A DNA stretch of 37,215 nucleotides, from the NCBI GenBank assembly GCA_947074145.1, contig CAMTOJ010000036.1, positions 1-37,215 of the forward strand, read 5' to 3'. Under the pieces are notes generated by a model. That model saw only the letters and a program-made list of their open reading frames with translations, was not told the origin of the DNA and did no database searches. Shown here piece by piece: positions 16,516 to 23,793 of this stretch. Source of the stretch: an uncultured Bacteroidales bacterium (lineage in GTDB: Bacteria > Bacteroidota > Bacteroidia > Bacteroidales > JAUNSR01). The translations under genes were made by a program, and so were the position numbers. Position 1 is the stretch's first letter. Each line of letters begins with the position of its first letter.

Positions 16516-17649
16516 TTAATAAATCCGTTTAATCCACATCGCAAATAATCGATCTGTAAGAGAATAAGATTTATTATTTTCAGTTATAAGATCCTTATCG
16601 AGAAGTTTTTTCACAGCGGCCTGTACCGAACTTGACGAGGCAAGACTATAACGTTTAATAAATTCAGCCGAAAGAATCAACTTCGCATCTCCCTCTTTGG
16701 CGATAGCATAAAGTAACATCTTCTGTTTTTCCGGAATATTTGATAATATCTCTCGGAATATAGTTTCATACAACCCAATCATATTATCAATAGCCGAATC
16801 CACGGTATATTGATTACACCTTTCTCCCTTTAATGTATCTGCATAAGCCTCATTAAAAGTCTTTTGGATATAAAAAGTGTGCCCTGAAAACATATCATAA
16901 ACACTCTCTGCCGTAACCCTGTCAATACAACGATGACGTTTTTCAAAATTGCTCACTATAAAATCGCAATATATATCACGGGGAATAGGATGAAGCTCCA
17001 TTATATCGGAACTATGATAAAAAGGGCGTGAAGCGGAAAGAAACATAGCCTGCATCATACTTCTCTCACTACCGGCAAAAATAAAATTACAATTTTTGAT
17101 CTTCTGGATATGAGTTCGAAGCAATGCTTCAATATTCCCTTCCGGATATTTAGCAATCTGCTGAAACTCATCGATTGCCACGATGCACGGTTTGTCTGCC
17201 ATAGAAAGCATATTAAAAATCTCCTCAAGCGTATACTCAGGAGTCTCAATATCACCAAGTTCAATATTAAAAGCCGGCATCCCCGATATTGCATCAAAAC
17301 TAAATTTTCCGTTAAGTGATTTCAATGATTGAATGAAAGATATTGCCATCTTCTTGCTTAATGGCAAAAGAGATTCATACACCGCCTTACCAAGAAGATA
17401 AGTAAATTCTCTTAAACTGGAGGTCTGAAGAATATCAATAAAAAAAGTATAGTAATGCTTCTTTATCTCCGGTTTCTCATAACAAAACCTGATCAAACCT
17501 GTTTTACCCATTCGACGTGGCGAAATAAGAACCATATTATTGCCATTCGTAACAGATTTGATAAGACGTGCCGACTCATCTATCCTATCACAAAAAAACT
17601 CCGGTTCTATTTTCCCTGTTACCACAAAAGGATTTATCTCTTTTATCAT
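16516..17649 (-). CDS. Stand-alone AAA ATPase (ATPase_2 / archaeal-type) with C-terminal winged helix
   Basis: The protein has 377 residues. The start FVVTGKIEPEFFCDR with Walker A SPRRMGKTGL (43-52), Walker B CIVAIDEFQQI (155-165) and sensor FIFAGSERS (190-196) define the MNS-clade AAA ATPases (Pfam ATPase_2). From about 290 on, a predicted winged helix (AEFIKRYSLASSSSVQAAVKKLLDKDLI) closes the protein, as is usual for the group. Members are often mobile or defence-associated, but their substrates are unknown. The gene is monocistronic, with a good promoter at 17667-17698 overlapped by an inverted repeat. Confidence 0.8.
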   Translation of the reverse strand: MIKEINPFVVTGKIEPEFFCDRIDESARLIKSVTNGNNMVLISPRRMGKTGLIRFCYEKPEIKKHYYTFFIDILQTSSLREFTYLLGKAVYESLLPLSKKMAISFIQSLKSLNGKFSFDAISGMPAFNIELGDIETPEYTLEEIFNMLSMADKPCIVAIDEFQQIAKYPEGNIEALLRTHIQKIKNCNFIFAGSERSMMQAMFLSASRPFYHSSDIMELHPIPRDIYCDFIVSNFEKRHRCIDRVTAESVYDMFSGHTFYIQKTFNEAYADTLKGERCNQYTVDSAIDNMIGLYETIFREILSNIPEKQKMLLYAIAKEGDAKLILSAEFIKRYSLASSSSVQAAVKKLLDKDLITENNKSYSLTDRLFAMWIKRIY

Positions 17650-17666
17650 ATCTTCAATTATTTACT

Positions 17667-17698
17667 CAAATATAATTATTTGTTTTGCATTATGCAAA
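17667..17698 (-). promoter_or_regulatory. Bacteroidetes promoter of the AAA ATPase gene
   Basis: On the minus strand TTTG (17698-17695), 20 bp, then TATATTTG (17674-17667) match both elements of the sigma-ABfr consensus (TTTG, about 19 bp, TAnnTTTG). The -7 box ends 17 nt before the ATG at 17649, so the leader is very short. Confidence 0.65.
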
Positions 17699-17709
17699 TT
17701 GAATAATGC
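17687..17709. promoter_or_regulatory. Inverted repeat over the -33 region of the AAA ATPase promoter
   Basis: GCATTAT (17687-17693) and ATAATGC (17703-17709) form a 7-bp dyad with a 9-bp spacer that contains the TTTG -33 element. It is placed as an operator would be. The regulator is unknown; the winged-helix tail of the adjacent ATPase is one candidate, by inference only. Confidence 0.35.
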
Positions 17710-17895
17710 GAAATAAATAATCCGATTTAAATAATTAATTATTCCATCTTACCACCAAGATAAATTATTATTTATTTACTATTATTGCATAATTATTTCC
17801 AAAAAAAAGATATTTATTAAAAATATATCATCAACCTAATCCATACAAAGAAAAAAATATTCAATACCATTCTATTATTCATCAACTTAAATATT

Positions 17896-18984
17896 ATGAG
17901 ACTTCTATTAGTTATATCTATTGTCATTCTATTCTCGCTTCCAATAAAATCTCAATCCTTTGCCGAGAATTATATTAATATTGGGATTATGCTCCATGAG
18001 AAAAAACAATACGAATCAGCTATCGAAACATATAAAAAAGGCTATCAAATAGACTCAACAAGCTATATCGGAATAACTGCATTATATGAAATTGCTTACA
18101 GTTATGCGGCTCTCGAAGATTATGAAAAAGCCAATATTTTCATTGATAACTATATAGATAAAATTAGTTTAGCAGATGAGAGTATAGATGTCTATAATAA
18201 AAAACACTCAGCATTAAAAGGTTATCTATTAAAAGCCACTATACTCTTCGACAATGAACGACATGATGAAACCGGAGAACTTTATAAAAAAATATTAACA
18301 GAAATAATCAATAAAGAGGATGAAAATGATATTCCTTATTTAGCAACTATTTATTATAATCTTGGGCTATGTTATATTCATAAATCTGAATACGAGGAGG
18401 CAAAGAAATGTTTTTTTAATTCATTATATTATAATCCTTTACATAATAAATCCAATCTATTATTAGCCTATACTTATGAGAAAAATGATCAGTATACTAT
18501 GGCAGCAGCCATATATTTTTATTTTATTAGTTTGGATCCTAAATCGGAAGATATTCCGGAGATCATTGAATCGATAAAATCAAGTATAATGAACGGTTAT
18601 CAAGAAAATGGATATGGAGAGAAAATGTTCAAAATTAAGGAAAATTCAGATCCTAAAGAATTTGCAAGATTAGAGAGGATAAAAAAAATAACTTACAAAT
18701 ATCCGTGGTTTAATTCAGAAAAAGAAGCATTACAAATATATATGATGGAAATTTTAGACCTCTTAATAACAGATTATAAGAAAGAAAAGGACCACAACAT
18801 AATCGATAATTATTATCTGAATAAATTTGTAAGTATCAATGAGACAGCCGATTTAGAGACTATGTACAATCACGCTACTCAAAATGTATATAAACAATCC
18901 TCTAAATGGCTTAAAAAGAACAAAAAGAAAAAAGAAAAGATTGAGAGATGGTTTAATTCTCAAAATGGGGATCTATTTAGATAA
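17896..18984 (+). CDS. Secreted tetratricopeptide-repeat protein (copy 1)
   Basis: This 362-residue protein has a signal peptide (MRLLLVISIVILFSLPIKSQSF). TPR motifs follow: NIGIMLHEKKQYESAIETYKKGYQIDS, then ALYEIAYSYAALEDYEKANIFIDNYI, a long loop, IYYNLGLCYIHKSEYEEAKKCFFNSLYYNP and LLLAYTYEKNDQYTMAAAIYFYFISLDP. The last 130 residues are not TPR-like and end in a Lys-rich helix (WLKKNKKKKEKIERWF). The protein is clearly paralogous to the one at 22722-23756, with the same domain order and near-identical blocks. TPRs make protein-protein scaffolds; here they would act in the periplasm or outside. The partner is unknown, and the minus-strand lipoproteins and small membrane proteins between the two copies are candidates. 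Confidence 0.8.
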   Translation: MRLLLVISIVILFSLPIKSQSFAENYINIGIMLHEKKQYESAIETYKKGYQIDSTSYIGITALYEIAYSYAALEDYEKANIFIDNYIDKISLADESIDVYNKKHSALKGYLLKATILFDNERHDETGELYKKILTEIINKEDENDIPYLATIYYNLGLCYIHKSEYEEAKKCFFNSLYYNPLHNKSNLLLAYTYEKNDQYTMAAAIYFYFISLDPKSEDIPEIIESIKSSIMNGYQENGYGEKMFKIKENSDPKEFARLERIKKITYKYPWFNSEKEALQIYMMEILDLLITDYKKEKDHNIIDNYYLNKFVSINETADLETMYNHATQNVYKQSSKWLKKNKKKKEKIERWFNSQNGDLFR

Positions 18985-18994
18985 TGATATGAAT

Positions 18995-19276
18995 CTACGA
19001 TAATTTAGCATCCATATACTCTTTCAAAAACAAATAGTCCTTAGGATCAATCCCCCTAACATATTTTACTACTTGTGAATCTTTAATATAAATAGACAAA
19101 ACACCGGTGTCTTCATCTATATCATATCCTTTAATGTTATCCCATTTCAAACTCCAATGAAAAACATTTCGAACTGCAACTTCATTAAAAACTAACATTT
19201 TCTTAAAATATACAGCTGTCATCATAGTAAACAATATAATAACAACTTTTACCATGAAATATTCTTTGGGTATCAA
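18995..19276 (-). CDS. Small membrane protein with PH-like C-terminal domain, apparently 5'-frameshifted
   Basis: The readable ORF (TTG 19276, or ATG 19255) encodes a membrane segment (VVIILFTMMTAVYF) and a soluble part, FHWSLKWDNIKGYDIDEDTGVLSIYIKD, resembling the small PH-like domains of bacterial membrane proteins (DUF5673/YcxB style; tentative). The frame stays open upstream to about 19389 without an ATG. One extra T in the T5 run at 19358-19362 would join it to ATG 19374, which overlaps the preceding gene's TGA. The repaired protein would be about 126 residues, opening MNNKFFHLNEGEIGSLVNK and containing a second membrane helix (VIQYIIIFFSIGLIP). The copy is therefore probably broken, or it needs a -1 frameshift. 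Confidence 0.5.
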   Translation of the reverse strand: MIPKEYFMVKVVIILFTMMTAVYFKKMLVFNEVAVRNVFHWSLKWDNIKGYDIDEDTGVLSIYIKDSQVVKYVRGIDPKDYLFLKEYMDAKLS

Positions 19277-19344
19277 ACCAATGGAAAAAAATATTATTAT
19301 ATATTGTATTACAGGATGTTTATTAACAAGTGATCCTATTTCAC

Positions 19345-19384
19345 CTTCGTTTAAATGAAAAACTTGTTGTTCATTTAAACGAAG
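19345..19384 (-). promoter_or_regulatory. Hairpin covering the stop/start overlap of two small membrane genes
   Basis: A perfect 15-bp inverted repeat (CTTCGTTTAAATGAA on the minus strand at 19384-19370, complement at 19359-19345) has a 10-nt loop. It contains the TGA of the 19371-19556 gene and the overlapping ATG 19374. No U tract follows, so it looks like a start-masking or coupling hairpin rather than a terminator. Confidence 0.45.
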
Positions 19385-19556
19385 ACTTCACAACTTTATT
19401 ACCCAATATAGATAATATTGTGATAAGAATTAAAGCAATTGTTATTGTATAAAATTCATTAATATCGGCACTCAACAATGTAAAACACAATCCTACCGAA
19501 AAGATTATTAAAAATAACATTAATATCAAATAATAATTGATACTCCCCTTTTTCAT
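19371..19556 (-). CDS. Small two-helix membrane protein, hypothetical
   Basis: The protein has 61 residues: a short basic head (MKKGSINYY), helix 1 (LILMLFLIIFSVGLCFTLL), a polar turn (SADINEF), helix 2 (ITIALILITILSIL) and a basic tail (GNKVVKSSFK). It is likely an inner-membrane hairpin. No family is recognised. Its TGA overlaps an ATG (ATGA at 19371-19374) of the downstream, apparently frameshifted, gene, and it lies 33 nt after the 19589-19795 gene. The three small membrane genes therefore look like one operon. Confidence 0.55.
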   Translation of the reverse strand: MKKGSINYYLILMLFLIIFSVGLCFTLLSADINEFYTITIALILITILSILGNKVVKSSFK

Positions 19557-19588
19557 TGTATTATGATTTAATATTATCTAAATATAGC

Positions 19589-19795
19589 CTATTGAGATTT
19601 GCCTCTCCTTTTCTGAATCTTTGCCAATATGAAAGATAAAGCAAACATAGCAATAATAACCACACCAACCCCGATTGCACCGGTTAACCCACCTTGATGC
19701 GTTCCGTTTTCAATAGGAACTATTTTACCACTCAAAATTAAAGCTATTAAAAAAGCCGTTAAGTATGGGATCATTTTTATTATCCGTTCTATCAT
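19589..19795 (-). CDS. Small two-helix membrane protein, hypothetical
   Basis: The start is set at ATG 19795 (MIERIIKMIPYLTAFLIALI), giving 68 residues. The longer frame to 19852 adds 19 residues, rich in Tyr and Asn, that run into the repeat at 19823-19920 and look non-coding. There are two hydrophobic helices (PYLTAFLIALILSG and TGAIGVGVVIIAMFALSFILA) around a polar GTHQGG loop, and a basic tail (KIQKRRGKSQ). I do not recognise it. It is first of the three small membrane genes on this strand. Confidence 0.55.
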   Translation of the reverse strand: MIERIIKMIPYLTAFLIALILSGKIVPIENGTHQGGLTGAIGVGVVIIAMFALSFILAKIQKRRGKSQ

Positions 19796-19822
19796 GATAT
19801 TAGAATTATAAGTATTAAAATA

Positions 19823-19920
19823 ATCAAATGAATAAATATATAGAAAACACATTTATCCAATTGATTATTTTAATGTTTATTAGTTATTTTTATACAACAA
19901 AGCAGTATATAATATGCTTA
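19823..19920 (+). repeat. Degenerate direct repeat, copy 1
   Basis: Positions 19841-19920 align without gaps to 22601-22680 (offset 2760); by eye I count about 61 of 80 identical bases, ending in an exact AATATGCTTATT. The similarity reaches back to about 19823 with one gap. In the second copy this sequence is the leader of TPR gene 2. Here it is an orphan lying between lipoprotein and small membrane genes. Confidence 0.6.
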
Positions 19921-19924
19921 TTAT

Positions 19925-21502
19925 CTATCTTAATTTCTCTGGTAATAACATCATTTCAATTGATCCATTATAAACGGTATTGATTTTGTATCCTTTTGTG
20001 TCTTTATATGTATCATTTAAAATTATAGGATCATCAAAGAAAAAGCTTATATTACCTAACTCATCACTTCCATGGGTAGTAGAAACAATAACGTCTGTTG
20101 TAACTGCACTTGTGCTTGAAAAACCATATGTGGTTTTTAGCTTAACATCAGATGTTTTATCTGAATCTGCTGTAAAATCCAACTTATTAGTTTTCGAACC
20201 TGATACAATTATTTTTTTTTGATATGTCTCTGCATTATCAAATTCCTCTATATGTAAAAAGATCTGCATGGATTGAGATGATATATCCCATGGATTTAAA
20301 AAAACTGATCTCTTATCTTTTTCTGATGGTTTATACCATTTACCTTTTAAATCTTTAACATCAACACTATATGTATTTTTTGAATGTCTACCAAAATATG
20401 TAGAGTTTCTATGTTTTACATGAGCTTTTTCTATATAAAACAAATCATTAGGAGATATTGAAAATGGCAAAATCTTCTCAAGAGGTGTAGTTGAATTTTC
20501 TACCATTATATATGACCTAATATAAATTTCAAAACTACCATCAGTCCATATTTTTTTTAAAACTTCTTCGTTTGTTAGATAACGCTTTAATTGAGATATT
20601 TCTCGCAATTGCGGATCTCCCGTTTGGTCCGCAATTCTATAATAGATAGATGGATTAATACGAAATTTATAAAGAGATTCTCTAACATTCCTATTAAGAC
20701 GTCCTTTCTTATTATTAATATCCAAACCATAGTATATATAATCTCTATCACAACCGTTAGGTATGATCTTCGATTGCTGCCATGCGTATATGATTTCCGG
20801 ACTGAGTTCACTCGCTTTTAAATACTGACCATCCGGATCTTCTGTTTCTAAAAATACATCAAATTCAAAATGTCTTGTTTGTGGTTGTTTCTTAAAAACA
20901 TCATGTTTAAATTCATAATTTGCTTCAGAACTTCTTGTTACATTATTTTGTAATTTAAGTCGTTCATTATTTTTAATAACTAAACATGGAAAGTCAGGAA
21001 TTTCGCCAAGACCAATTTGTCCAATAATTTCCCCATTTTCATAAATGTTATTATCATCATCATCACGACAGATAATAGCGACATCTGGATCGTTAATATC
21101 CCAATTCTCAGCCCTAAAATCAGAGATCCAACTTAGGTTCGGGACTAGTATATTTAAAAACAATAATGATTCTTCTATTGCTATTAAATTAGCCTCACTT
21201 TCACTATATGATAATAAAATATCTCTGAATGTCTCATCACCGGTTACTATCTTATTCTTCACAAAAGGATAGAATATATCATAATCATTATCAAATAAAT
21301 CTAAAGCTTCTTCTTTTAAAAATGATCTTAATTCCTTTCTTTCATAAATTGCTTTTGATAATAAATTTGCAAATTGTTTTTGAGCGTCAATGTTACTTGA
21401 TTTCGAAATTTCAGTAACAGTTTTTATTGGTGATAATTCATGGTCATCTGAGCATGAAAAGAGAATGGCACTAAATAAAATTGCCAATGTAAAGTTTTTC
21501 AT
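19925..21502 (-). CDS. Lipoprotein of unknown function (525 aa)
   Basis: MKNFTLAILFSAILFSC gives a type II signal with the lipidated Cys at 17, followed by an acidic SDDHELSP. No known domain is recognised. Features seen: an acidic insert (ICRDDDDNNIYENGE near 145-160), a central WDIS...MQIFLHIEEFDNAETYQKKIIVSG region and a C-terminal region of probable beta strands (KLKTTYGFSSTSAVTTDVIVSTTHG, KGYKINTVYNGSIEMMLLPEKLR). It is probably displayed on the outer membrane. It follows the 202-residue lipoprotein gene after 36 nt on the same strand, so the two are likely made together. Confidence 0.7.
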   Translation of the reverse strand: MKNFTLAILFSAILFSCSDDHELSPIKTVTEISKSSNIDAQKQFANLLSKAIYERKELRSFLKEEALDLFDNDYDIFYPFVKNKIVTGDETFRDILLSYSESEANLIAIEESLLFLNILVPNLSWISDFRAENWDINDPDVAIICRDDDDNNIYENGEIIGQIGLGEIPDFPCLVIKNNERLKLQNNVTRSSEANYEFKHDVFKKQPQTRHFEFDVFLETEDPDGQYLKASELSPEIIYAWQQSKIIPNGCDRDYIYYGLDINNKKGRLNRNVRESLYKFRINPSIYYRIADQTGDPQLREISQLKRYLTNEEVLKKIWTDGSFEIYIRSYIMVENSTTPLEKILPFSISPNDLFYIEKAHVKHRNSTYFGRHSKNTYSVDVKDLKGKWYKPSEKDKRSVFLNPWDISSQSMQIFLHIEEFDNAETYQKKIIVSGSKTNKLDFTADSDKTSDVKLKTTYGFSSTSAVTTDVIVSTTHGSDELGNISFFFDDPIILNDTYKDTKGYKINTVYNGSIEMMLLPEKLR

Positions 21503-21538
21503 AAATTGAAATATATTTAATTTGTAAATGATGAGATG

Positions 21539-22147
21539 TTATCTGGTACCATAAATCCCGCTGAAAATGATAGAGTCATTAGGATTTTCTTCATTATAAA
21601 CCACTCCATTAATCTTGACCTCCATTAATGTCGTATGATAATTTGTCCAATATACATAAAGCATTTCAGCCATAACAGGATTAGATTCACTAACGATATA
21701 TCTTGTTTCTAACTTTCGGGAACCTTCTTCTAATATTTCAGAATAGTATATGTTAATTAGGTTATCCATCCAGTTACCTTCGTATGAATTTTTGATATAA
21801 CGTATTCCGGGATAAATATCAACTAGTTTTATAATCATAGTTGCATTCTCTTCAAATTCAATTGATGTTGGTACAGTCGTAATTGGTCGGCTTTCATAGC
21901 CATTTACCAAATCAATATGTTTTAAGTTTGAATATACCGGGTTATATGGATATCCGGTTTTCTCAGGATAACCTACATTTTCTATAGAATAGGATTTGTC
22001 GTTTATTGAACCTTTGAAATATCCCCAGTGGATATCTTCTTCTTTTGGTTTTTTTTCAATGATTTCGTCATCACTATTACAAGAAGTTAATAATGTGAAT
22101 AGTAATACAAAAGACAAAGAGGAAGAGAAATATGAATATATTTTCAT
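21539..22147 (-). CDS. Lipoprotein of unknown function (202 aa)
   Basis: The signal peptide MKIYSYFSSSLSFVLLFTLL leads into the lipobox LTSC (Cys 23), then an acidic NSDDEIIEKKPKEED linker as in surface-exposed Bacteroidetes lipoproteins. The rest (WGYFKGSINDKSYSIEN, MIIKLVDIYPGIRYI, YVYWTNYHTTLMEVKINGVVYNE) looks like a small beta-sandwich. No family can be named with confidence. It is first in the pair with the 525-residue lipoprotein. The region upstream is a 574-bp AT-rich gap. Confidence 0.7.
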   Translation of the reverse strand: MKIYSYFSSSLSFVLLFTLLTSCNSDDEIIEKKPKEEDIHWGYFKGSINDKSYSIENVGYPEKTGYPYNPVYSNLKHIDLVNGYESRPITTVPTSIEFEENATMIIKLVDIYPGIRYIKNSYEGNWMDNLINIYYSEILEEGSRKLETRYIVSESNPVMAEMLYVYWTNYHTTLMEVKINGVVYNEENPNDSIIFSGIYGTR

Positions 22148-22721
22148 TTGAATAAAAATTAATAATAATCAAAATTATGAGTAAGTGATTATCAAAAAAT
22201 ACTGTCACCTTAATAAAAACAAGATTTATACTAACTTATATAGTCAATTTGCAAATTGAATACTGTGTCGTTGTCTATTAAATATCGTTTAGAGATATCA
22301 AAACCTTGGTTATGCGGGGAATATGAGTCATATCAAATATCTAATAATACTTTTTTACACTAATACTATTGGTTTATTTTAAACGATGCAAAAATAAAAT
22401 AACCTTTATATATATTGTGATAATATTAGTTTATTTTAACCTTCTTATTCTTAATTGATCATCTTTAACAATTACTATTATCCGCTACTCTAGTTTATTA
22501 TACATTATTCCAATATGTTATGCATCTATCGATAATTTTGTTATATGAAACATAACGCAAACATCACGATAAAAATCCCATCAAATCAATAATATATGTA
22601 GAGAAAATACATTTACACAACCAATTATTTTAATATATATTTATTATATTTATACAATACAATAACACATAATATGCTTATTGAAAAGCCTCTAATACTA
22701 ATGATCAATAAATCACAGAAT
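22148..22721. other. AT-rich intergenic region between divergent lipoprotein and TPR genes
   Basis: No ORF of note. A minus-strand TATTTTTG (22396-22389) and a plus-strand TAATTTTG (22533-22540) fit the -7 consensus but lack a matching -33. GTTATATGAAACATAAC at 22540-22556 is a weak dyad. The right end (22580-22680) is the second copy of the direct repeat. Confidence 0.4.
22580..22680 (+). repeat. Degenerate direct repeat, copy 2 (leader of TPR gene 2)
   Basis: This is the partner of 19823-19920 in the same orientation. It lies immediately upstream of TPR gene 2 (ATG 22722). The two copies bracket the two lipoprotein genes and their upstream region. Confidence 0.6.
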
Positions 22722-23756
22722 ATGAAGAATTTACTTCTACCCTTTATTATCTTTTTATTCACTTTTCAGATTAAATCGGAAAAGCTTGCACAAGAATATC
22801 TTAATCTTGGAATTCTTTTTCATGATAAAGGAGAATATAACTCTGCTATTGAAACATATAAAAAAGCTTACCAAATGGACTCGACAGGCAATGTCGGAAC
22901 ATTGGCTTTATATGAAATTGCGATGAGCTATATCGCAAACAAAGAGTATGAAAATGCAACATTATACATTGATAAGTATATCGCCAGAAACAGTTCTCTT
23001 AGAGGATATATGTTAAAAGCTTCCATTCTTGATTACACCAATAGAACAAAAGAATCAATAGAACTTTACAAAGATATATTAGGAAAGGCAACAGATGAAA
23101 ATGACTTCAATCTTATAGGATCAATACATTATAATCTTGGTATATGTTATTTTAAAAGTTCCGAATATGAAGAAGCAAAGAACTGTTTTTTTAACTCAGT
23201 AAAATATAGACCCATTCATAATCAATCAAATCTTCTATTAGCTATGTCTTATCAGCAAAACAACCAACATTCGACAGCAGCTGCCATTTATTTCTATTAT
23301 ATGTGTATGAACCCCGATTATAATGACATAAATAAAATTTTTCATACACTTTTAAATAATATTATGCAGGGATATGAGATAAAAGATGGAAAGAGGACTC
23401 TTTTGGTAAACCACGAAGTTGATATTAAGGAATTATCAAGAATATTATTTATAGCAAATGAGTCTGAAGAAAATAATCCGGATTTATCAAGTAAAGAAAC
23501 AATGCAAAATTATATTATCGGAGCTTTAGATATCATTCTACCATTTTATAATGATAGTGTCTATAACGATCCCATTGCCAACTATTATCTGAAAAGGTTT
23601 ATTAGTTTAAAAGAAACAGAGAATATAGAAGCAATGTACAATTATGCCACACAAAACATATTCCCGGAATCTTCTCAATGGCTAAGTAATAATCCGGATA
23701 AAAAGCAAAAGCTTGATGAATGGTTTAAAAATGATTATAAGAAACTTTTAGAGTAA
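22722..23756 (+). CDS. Secreted tetratricopeptide-repeat protein (copy 2)
   Basis: The start is set at ATG 22722, because MKNLLLPFIIFLFTFQIKSEKL is a signal peptide that lines up with that of copy 1; the 16 residues before it in the longer frame do not. The protein has 344 residues with TPRs matching copy 1 block for block (NLGILFHDKGEYNSAIETYKKAYQMDS, NLGICYFKSSEYEEAKNCFFNSVKYRP, LLLAMSYQQNNQHSTAAAIYFYYMCMNP) and a common non-TPR end (YYLKRFISLKETENIEAMYNYATQN, then a WLSN helix). Copy 2 lacks the longer loop seen in copy 1 near residues 90-105. The role is unknown; a protein-binding scaffold in the periplasm is likely. Confidence 0.8.
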   Translation: MKNLLLPFIIFLFTFQIKSEKLAQEYLNLGILFHDKGEYNSAIETYKKAYQMDSTGNVGTLALYEIAMSYIANKEYENATLYIDKYIARNSSLRGYMLKASILDYTNRTKESIELYKDILGKATDENDFNLIGSIHYNLGICYFKSSEYEEAKNCFFNSVKYRPIHNQSNLLLAMSYQQNNQHSTAAAIYFYYMCMNPDYNDINKIFHTLLNNIMQGYEIKDGKRTLLVNHEVDIKELSRILFIANESEENNPDLSSKETMQNYIIGALDIILPFYNDSVYNDPIANYYLKRFISLKETENIEAMYNYATQNIFPESSQWLSNNPDKKQKLDEWFKNDYKKLLE

Positions 23757-23786
23757 AAGTAAAAGTAAAAGTAAAAGTAAAAGTAA
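23753..23786 (+). repeat. Hexanucleotide microsatellite (GTAAAA, five copies)
   Basis: Five perfect GTAAAA units plus a partial GTAA begin inside the last codon and stop of TPR gene 2. The stop falls in the first unit, so copy-number changes would not alter the protein. Confidence 0.8.
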
Positions 23787-23793
23787 CATTATA

